Both the position numbers and the translations under genes were made by a program. The notes beneath the pieces were generated by a model. The model was not told the origin of the DNA. It searched no databases and saw only the letters and a program-made list of their open reading frames with translations. A stretch of DNA of 11,848 nt from Firmicutes bacterium UBA5454 (lineage in GTDB: Bacteria > Bacillota > Clostridia > Caldicoprobacterales > DTU083), in the NCBI GenBank assembly GCA_002426555.1, contig DIQU01000022.1, forward strand, positions 1-11,848, written 5' to 3'. Shown in pieces: positions 6,567-11,848 of this stretch (its first letter is position 1; the number at the start of each line of letters is the position of its first letter).

Positions 6567-9500
6567 ATGAAAGCCATGTTAGACAAATATCGCGATTACT
6601 TTGACATTGACCCTGAGTATCTGGCGCAGATCAATGAAGCGGAGATTGAAAGTCATCCTGATCTCTGGAAATCGTTCTATCCGCACGAAACCTTTGTGAA
6701 GCTCGTGAAGGATACGATCAGTGTGATCTCCCGAAAGCAGAAACTCTCCATCTGGGTGGAGGGCGCGTATGGTACGGGTAAATCTCATGCTGTGCTTACC
6801 CTGAAGAAGCTGCTTGACGCCTCCGATGAGGATACAAAAGCATACTTCAATAAGTACAAAGATCAGCTGAATACAGATTTATATAATAAATTCCAGCAGA
6901 TAAAGAGTGGCAGCCAAAAAATTCTTACTGTTCATCGCTACGGCTCGTCAAATATTCATGGCGATGATGACCTCGTCTTTGCTATCCAGCAGAGCATTGT
7001 CGCCGCACTGCGTTCCGCAGGGTTTGAAGATCAGGGCGAAGGGGCGCTGAAAGGTTCTGCAGTTAGCTGGCTCTCTGATCCGATCAATAAAGATTATTTC
7101 AATGCGCTGATTCGGGAAAAGTACACGGATTTGTTTGATGGCGATGATGTTGATGCGATCATTGAGAAACTCAATACATATGACGCTGAAGCGATGGAGC
7201 AACCTTCCAAGGGTGAAGCCATTCAGGTACTTATTAGTAAGATCATGAAAGTTGCCGGAGAGCAACATTTTTCTGCTCTGACGATGAGCACTACGTCACT
7301 GGTAAACTGGATCAAGACCGTCATTGAGAAGAACAACCTCAAGGCTATTGTGTTCATCTGGGACGAGTTTACAGATTACTTCCGCAACAACATGCGAGCG
7401 ATGACCGGCTTTCAAGAAATCGCGGACTTCAGTGGAGACAAGCCGTTTTATCTCATCATCGTTACCCACAACGTGACTCATATTTTCCCGGAATCAGATA
7501 AGGACTGGAAGAGAACGATGGGGCGTTTTGTTCAGCCTATTTGCAATATTGAGCTTCCAGAGAATATGGCTTTTCGTCTTATGGGTAATGCTATGGAAAA
7601 AAACAGTGATCCCGTGGTTCAGGAGGACTGGCAGGAAACACGGGATGAGCTGTATGACCGGACGCACGATTCTAGACAGCTGGTCAAGCAGAAGGTCAAC
7701 ATTACGGATAAGGAACTGAAAAATATCCTGCCGATTCACCCATACGCCGCTTTGTTGCTGAAGCATATTTCCTCAGCCTTTGATTCGAACCAAAGGAGCA
7801 TGTTCGATTTCATTAAGAACGACCGTGGCGATGATATTAAGGGCTTCCAGTGGTTCATAAATAATTGTGGCCCGTATGACGCAAATCCGCTCTTGACCAT
7901 CGACATGCTCTGGGACTTCTTCTACGAGAAAGGAAAAGAGTACCTTGCTCCGGATATCAGGGCAATTTTGGATTGTTATGTTTTTGCGGCAAACAAGAAT
8001 CTGGATACTGAGCGGCAGCGTGTACTGAAAACCGTGCTGCTCCTGCAGGCAATTTCACAGAGGGCTGGGGACTCCGTCGACCTCTTTATTCCGAATGAGA
8101 GGAACCTGAATAATGCGTTTGAAGGCTCTGATCTCGAAAACGACGAGCCTGTCCGCATCGCAGACAGTATGGTCCCCGACATTCTCTTTAAGAAGCCTAT
8201 GCCGGGCGGCAAGACGCAGTACTCTGCTCTGATCAATGCGGGAAGCGCCGTAGAGATTGACAAACAGAAGGAAGAACAAAGGAGAAAGTCCACTTCTCAG
8301 CTGCTGCAGGAAGCGGACATGCAGTCGGCAATTTCTCTTAGTGGTGCGCTAAGCCTTCGCTATATGGTGAAGTGTGCCGCTTCCAGCGACTTCAAAATCA
8401 CTATCAATCAGCTGAGGAATCAAGAGGACTCCCTCGGTAACAAAATCATGGCGGTTGCGACCTTCGCAAAAGACGATGCTGAGGGCGCCGCAATTGGAAA
8501 GGCAATCAAGGAAGCAATCTCTGACGGTAGTTATCACATTGTGTTTATTGATGCGTCTATCACGCCGCTGGGCAGCGATTTACTGGAGCAGTACGTCGAC
8601 GCGATGGCAAATTCTATCGTGAACTTAAAACAGGACAGAGGCCTTGCAGCGCAGTATGAGTCAAACGCTAAAGAGACCTTAAAGAAATGGCGCGGGAAGG
8701 TTTCCAATGGAGAATTCATCGTATATACACAGGACAAGCCGGAGGGAGAACGCACAGCTACGTTCGACCAGCTGTATGAGTATCTATCTGCCATTGACAG
8801 AAAGCGCTACAGCGAAGGGCTCGAGACCCATGGATCGGTAAACGATACGATGTGGCAGTCTACTTCTCTCCCGGCAGGTGTGGAATACGGTGCCAAAGAA
8901 ATTACACAATATCAGTATCGTTCCGGCAACGATCAGACAAAACTTGAAAATTATATCGGCAAAGAGGCATGGAAGGTTCCTGAATACTGGAAGACTGCAC
9001 CATATCTGCCTATCTCAAAGATAAAAATTGAGGTAGACAAACTGATTCAGGATGCCTTTGCGGCAGGGGATCGGATCTCTATCGCGCAGATCTATGACTT
9101 TCTGCAGGATAAAAACGGGAAGTATGGCTTTATGCCGTGTAACCTAACAGCGTTCGTAGTCGGGTTCCTTCTGAAAGAGTATACGGACGGAACATATAAC
9201 TACAGCGATGGTCTGAACAATGATGTTCTGAACGTGACAAAACTCAAAGAGATGGTCTCTGAAATCATTAAGCATCAGGTCAATCCGATACCACGCTATA
9301 AGGACAAGTATATTGTTACGACCACAGCTGAAGAAAAGGCCTTTAATGAAGCATCTTCACAGATATTTGAGATTTCGATAAACCTGTGCTCCTCTGTGGA
9401 GAATACTAGAGAACGCATCCGCCAGAAGATGAAGGAAATGTCCTTCCCGATTTGGGTGTTGAAATATGTTCTGAACGATGCAGAGCTGAAAACCGGCAAG

Positions 9501-10805
9501 GACAAGGTCGAAGAGCTGATAGATGATTTCAGCGGAATTGTAAATAACAATAACTTCGGCGCTGCCAAAACCGACAGCGATATTGCGATGGCCATTGGCA
9601 AACTCTGCATGGATAATCCGGGAGTGTCGGACGATCTGGCGGTGCTCGTGACAAAGGATAAATGTTCTGACGGAATGAAAGCATATCTGTCAAAATATGA
9701 AAGTGGAGAGCTCCTTTGTCTTGCAAAGGAAGTCGGTGATAGCGGCCAGTACATTAACCGCCTAAAGAAAAAATTTGATGCGGATGCCGCAAACTGGGTA
9801 TGGAATACCGACACGGCGAATCAAAAAATTGATGAAGTTATTTTAGAGTACCGGATTATTGTAGCAAGCAACAAAATTCTGCCCAAAAACATCTCGTTTG
9901 ATGCGACCATCCGGGAATGGACAGACAAGTGCAGCTTGATCCGTGTCTCATATCTATATGCTAAGAATTACTGGGAAGACCTGTCTGACTTAGTGGAAAT
10001 GTTGTATAATGTTAAGAAATCCGGAACGCTGCTTGATTCTCAGCGGCAGAAGTTTTTGGAACAGATCACATCGAACGGTGATGCATTTATTCGATTTTAC
10101 AACAACCAGACAGAACTGTTCAGAAAAGCCTGCTCGTATATTGTCGGGCGGTTCTCTGAGGAAGAAGCACGAGACATTTTTAAGCTTCTTCCCAGCAACC
10201 TTTTTACTGCGGAGAAATCTGATTACCAGTCTGCAGTACAGACTGCTGTAGACAAATATGTCAGTGAGCAGAGCGCTACAAAATTAAAGGAACTTTGGTT
10301 TGAAAAAACACAAACGGATACCCCGAGACAGTGGTCGAAGACGTATCGCACGCCAATTCTGTGTATGGTTGCGGATAAGGATGTACCTGCTGCAAGAGCC
10401 GCCTTCAGCACGCTGAACAAAAGGCAGCCGGATGCGGCATCCATAGACAAGGCAATTGAGTTTTTGGAGCGTGCTGATTTCTTTGACAGATTGGGAAGTC
10501 AGAAAGAACGGGACAATGCCTTCCGGGACTCAGTTGTGAAGTCTTACAGCGTGATGCTTGAAGATTTGGACGAGGTACGAGCGCATCTCTTGAAGGTGAT
10601 GGCTGTCGAACCGTACGATTGGTTTGGCCTACCGGAAGTTGACAAGAAGCTGAAAGAAATGTCCGAATTCAAATATAACGCGACGGGCTGCGACAGAGCT
10701 CTTGAAAAAATCGACAATATGGATATTGCGGACGTAAAGCAGTATCTGAAGCGTCTTATTAAGGACAACATGATCGTCGGCATGGAGATCATTAAAGGAA
10801 AGTGA
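6567..10805 (+). CDS. brxC: BREX P-loop ATPase, BrxC/PglY family
   Basis: The 1412-residue product is a large ATP-binding protein of the BrxC/PglY kind, a core component of all BREX systems. Walker A is GAYGTGKS at 66-73. Walker B is IVFIWDEF at 261-268, with D266 and E267 as the magnesium and catalytic positions. LIIVTHN at 296-302 fits a sensor element. The rest is a long, mostly helical body without a second recognised motif. The length is somewhat greater than the roughly 1200 residues usual for the family. AAGGAGG at 6553-6559 is 7 bases before the ATG, and a second ATG three codons later is less well placed. The gene sits 12 bases after brxP and 13 bases before the pglZ fragment, as expected for co-translated members of one complex. 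The ATPase call is certain; the BREX assignment rests on sequence style and neighbours. Confidence 0.8.
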   Translation: MKAMLDKYRDYFDIDPEYLAQINEAEIESHPDLWKSFYPHETFVKLVKDTISVISRKQKLSIWVEGAYGTGKSHAVLTLKKLLDASDEDTKAYFNKYKDQLNTDLYNKFQQIKSGSQKILTVHRYGSSNIHGDDDLVFAIQQSIVAALRSAGFEDQGEGALKGSAVSWLSDPINKDYFNALIREKYTDLFDGDDVDAIIEKLNTYDAEAMEQPSKGEAIQVLISKIMKVAGEQHFSALTMSTTSLVNWIKTVIEKNNLKAIVFIWDEFTDYFRNNMRAMTGFQEIADFSGDKPFYLIIVTHNVTHIFPESDKDWKRTMGRFVQPICNIELPENMAFRLMGNAMEKNSDPVVQEDWQETRDELYDRTHDSRQLVKQKVNITDKELKNILPIHPYAALLLKHISSAFDSNQRSMFDFIKNDRGDDIKGFQWFINNCGPYDANPLLTIDMLWDFFYEKGKEYLAPDIRAILDCYVFAANKNLDTERQRVLKTVLLLQAISQRAGDSVDLFIPNERNLNNAFEGSDLENDEPVRIADSMVPDILFKKPMPGGKTQYSALINAGSAVEIDKQKEEQRRKSTSQLLQEADMQSAISLSGALSLRYMVKCAASSDFKITINQLRNQEDSLGNKIMAVATFAKDDAEGAAIGKAIKEAISDGSYHIVFIDASITPLGSDLLEQYVDAMANSIVNLKQDRGLAAQYESNAKETLKKWRGKVSNGEFIVYTQDKPEGERTATFDQLYEYLSAIDRKRYSEGLETHGSVNDTMWQSTSLPAGVEYGAKEITQYQYRSGNDQTKLENYIGKEAWKVPEYWKTAPYLPISKIKIEVDKLIQDAFAAGDRISIAQIYDFLQDKNGKYGFMPCNLTAFVVGFLLKEYTDGTYNYSDGLNNDVLNVTKLKEMVSEIIKHQVNPIPRYKDKYIVTTTAEEKAFNEASSQIFEISINLCSSVENTRERIRQKMKEMSFPIWVLKYVLNDAELKTGKDKVEELIDDFSGIVNNNNFGAAKTDSDIAMAIGKLCMDNPGVSDDLAVLVTKDKCSDGMKAYLSKYESGELLCLAKEVGDSGQYINRLKKKFDADAANWVWNTDTANQKIDEVILEYRIIVASNKILPKNISFDATIREWTDKCSLIRVSYLYAKNYWEDLSDLVEMLYNVKKSGTLLDSQRQKFLEQITSNGDAFIRFYNNQTELFRKACSYIVGRFSEEEARDIFKLLPSNLFTAEKSDYQSAVQTAVDKYVSEQSATKLKELWFEKTQTDTPRQWSKTYRTPILCMVADKDVPAARAAFSTLNKRQPDAASIDKAIEFLERADFFDRLGSQKERDNAFRDSVVKSYSVMLEDLDEVRAHLLKVMAVEPYDWFGLPEVDKKLKEMSEFKYNATGCDRALEKIDNMDIADVKQYLKRLIKDNMIVGMEIIKGK

Positions 10806-10818
10806 GGAGGCACATGTT

Positions 10819-11700
10819 ATGAGCCTTAAGAAGGAAGATGCTATAAAGCGGATTGGGAGATATTTACGCTCCAGCGACACACATCCGCGTCTTGTCAATG
10901 TAAACAATCCGAAAGACGCAGACACGATTTTACAGCAGTTTGACGTTGGAGAAAACGCATTCAAAGCCGTATCCGATTTTTCATTGCCAGATGAGAACCT
11001 TTCGGAAGATGCTCTGTTCAATTATCTGGGCAGTGCCAGCGGAGCGGTGTTCCTAATAGGACTTTCCAGTTATTACAAGATGCTTGGTGAACAGAAACTC
11101 CGTGATTTTCTGAACCGCATGATAGGGGTGTCTTTGGTTAACCTACATCTTGTCGTGGTTTGCTATCAGTGTGAAAAACTGCTTGCCGAGCTGGATACGC
11201 GGTATTCTCAGTTTGTATACGCAGTGGATGATGAATCGGAAGATCTCCCACAACTTGTGTTCGTGGCTTTTGGCATGCCGATTCCCGCAGAGAAAGCTTT
11301 TGTGGAGGGAATTGAAAATATTGCTGCATTTATTGAGAGCGACACGGTTAAAGAACTGTATGTGCGCACGGGCAAGCATAAGTCTTCATACCCACTCTCG
11401 CTCTATACCATAAAGGAACAGAACAATTCTTTTGAAGCCCTGTGTAGTCTAGATTTTTCGACGGGTCAATTGAAGGAATCGTATGGCACTCAAACACAGT
11501 GGGATACTGCCCTCGACAGGCTAAATAGTTACGGCTCCTGGATGCAGTATATATCTGATGTCTTTGGAGCTTATGCAAATTTGGAGATTGCTGCGGGAAT
11601 CTGGCAGTCATTTGATTCATATAAACAGTGGCTCTACTTTATCGCGCTGAAACTTTATGGCTCTATAATAAAAGTTGGGGTAGGAACGAATAGCGCCTGA
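10819..11700 (+). pseudogene. pglZ: pglZ of BREX type 4, cut off by an insertion sequence after about 280 codons
   Basis: The frame begins at an ATG 8 bases after GAGGAGG (10804-10810) and encodes 293 residues. Its N-terminal part (IGRYLRSSDTHPRLVNVNNP, later VVVCYQCEKLLAELD and WLYFIALKLYG) matches my recollection of the N-terminal region of BREX-4 PglZ proteins. PglZ proteins are usually well over 600 residues, with an alkaline-phosphatase-like domain in the later part. That domain is missing here. Codon 281 starts at 11659, exactly where the ISL3-like left end begins, so the last 13 residues (GSIIKVGVGTNSA) and the TGA are contributed by the IS. The remainder of pglZ may lie beyond the IS outside the window. 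The fragment is very probably not functional. If it were a short natural protein, the coincidence of its end with the IS would be hard to explain. Confidence 0.65.
11651..11658. repeat. Candidate 8-base target site duplication of the IS (left copy)
   Basis: AACTTTAT lies directly before the presumed IS end. ISL3 elements usually duplicate 8 bases of AT-rich target, which this fits. The right copy is outside the window, so it cannot be confirmed. Confidence 0.35.
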
Positions 11701-11716
11701 GAAAAAGAATAAAAAA

Positions 11717-11794
11717 GCAGAGCATATTCGATGAAAAACCTTTAAAATGGGAATTGTCAATATACCATTTTGGGAGGTTATCGATATGCTCTGC
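11717..11794 (+). promoter_or_regulatory. Long hairpin covering the ribosome binding site and start codon of the transposase
   Basis: GCAGAGCATATTCGAT (11717-11732) is complementary to ATCGATATGCTCTGC (11780-11794) with one bulged base. Inside it, AACC and AAAATGG (11738-11750) face CCATTTT and GGTT (11765-11779), with possible G-U pairs between them. In the folded RNA both GGGAGGT (11772-11778) and the AUG at 11786 are paired. Such a structure could hold back transposase translation, especially on transcripts entering from the host operon. The pairing is seen in sequence; the effect is inferred from known IS regulation. Confidence 0.6.
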
Positions 11795-11848
11795 AATCAT
11801 TCTACCGAAAAACTGATTGGATTAAAAGGGGTAATCGAATCAGTTTTT
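11786..11848 (+). CDS. ISL3-family-like transposase, first 21 residues (continues beyond the window)
   Basis: An ATG 7 bases after GGGAGGT opens a frame of 21 codons (MLCNHSTEKLIGLKGVIESV and F) that reaches the right edge without a stop. The NHSTEKLIGLKGV start is familiar from clostridial ISL3-type DDE transposases, where a zinc-binding CxxC region follows; that part and the catalytic residues lie outside. The start codon lies in the stem of the hairpin described for the leader. With so few residues the family call rests also on the terminal-repeat pattern. Confidence 0.6.
   Translation, partial: MLCNHSTEKLIGLKGVIESVF

Larger units (their letters stand above)
11659..11848 (+). mobile_element. 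ISL3-family-like insertion sequence, left end (continues beyond the window)
   Basis: The left end appears to begin with GGCTCTATAATAAAAGTTGG, which has the GGCTCT start and following pattern of ISL3-family terminal repeats. It is followed by about 100 bases of leader with a long inverted repeat and the start of a transposase gene at 11786. The insertion interrupts pglZ in the same orientation as the operon. The exact first base is inferred from the family pattern, because the right terminal repeat is not visible. Confidence 0.65.

Noticed and set aside
10819..11700. A complete short BrxF-like or PglZ-independent protein of 293 residues
   Set aside because: Its last 13 codons coincide with the IS terminal sequence, so truncation of a longer gene is the better reading.
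1..11848. CRISPR array, tRNA or rRNA genes
   Set aside because: No regularly spaced repeats and no cloverleaf or ribosomal RNA sequence were recognised by eye.

Overview
The window looks like chromosomal or mobile-island DNA of a Clostridia-type Firmicute. Composition is moderately AT-rich, nearly every gene starts a few bases after a strong GGAGG-type ribosome binding site, and the protein families resemble those of gut Lachnospiraceae and Oscillospiraceae. This lineage call is an inference from style and family recognition, not from a database search.

Layout. At the left edge the first 133 codons of a Fic/DOC family gene run off the window on the minus strand, with a good promoter. Bases 474-1064 contain no intact gene. 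They hold short SD-preceded frames on the minus strand, a palindrome over a possible promoter, and what reads as the decayed C-terminal end of a Rad50/SMC-like ATPase. From 1065 onward everything is on the plus strand. First comes a 71-residue excisionase-type helix-turn-helix protein. It is followed by a conserved N-terminal domain broken by a frameshift and a stop codon, which belongs to the large gene behind it. That gene is still an intact 840-residue reading frame of unknown function. Next come a 773-residue PAPS-reductase-family protein with two sets of iron-sulfur cysteines, a 1412-residue P-loop ATPase, and the first 280 codons of a protein resembling the BREX-4 type of PglZ. At the right edge that last gene is interrupted by an ISL3-like insertion sequence, whose transposase gene begins at 11786 and runs off the window.

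Interpretation. PAPS reductase (BrxP) followed by BrxC/PglY and PglZ matches the gene content of type 4 BREX phage defence, in which brxL is the remaining core gene and would lie beyond the insertion. The four large genes are 6, 12 and 13 bases apart on one strand and probably form one transcription unit. The helix-turn-helix protein may regulate them. The 840-residue protein is a candidate extra component. Because pglZ is cut after about 280 codons, the system in this isolate is probably inactive unless the insertion can excise. The decayed ATPase, the broken N-terminal domain and the IS together suggest a defence island that is partly decaying.
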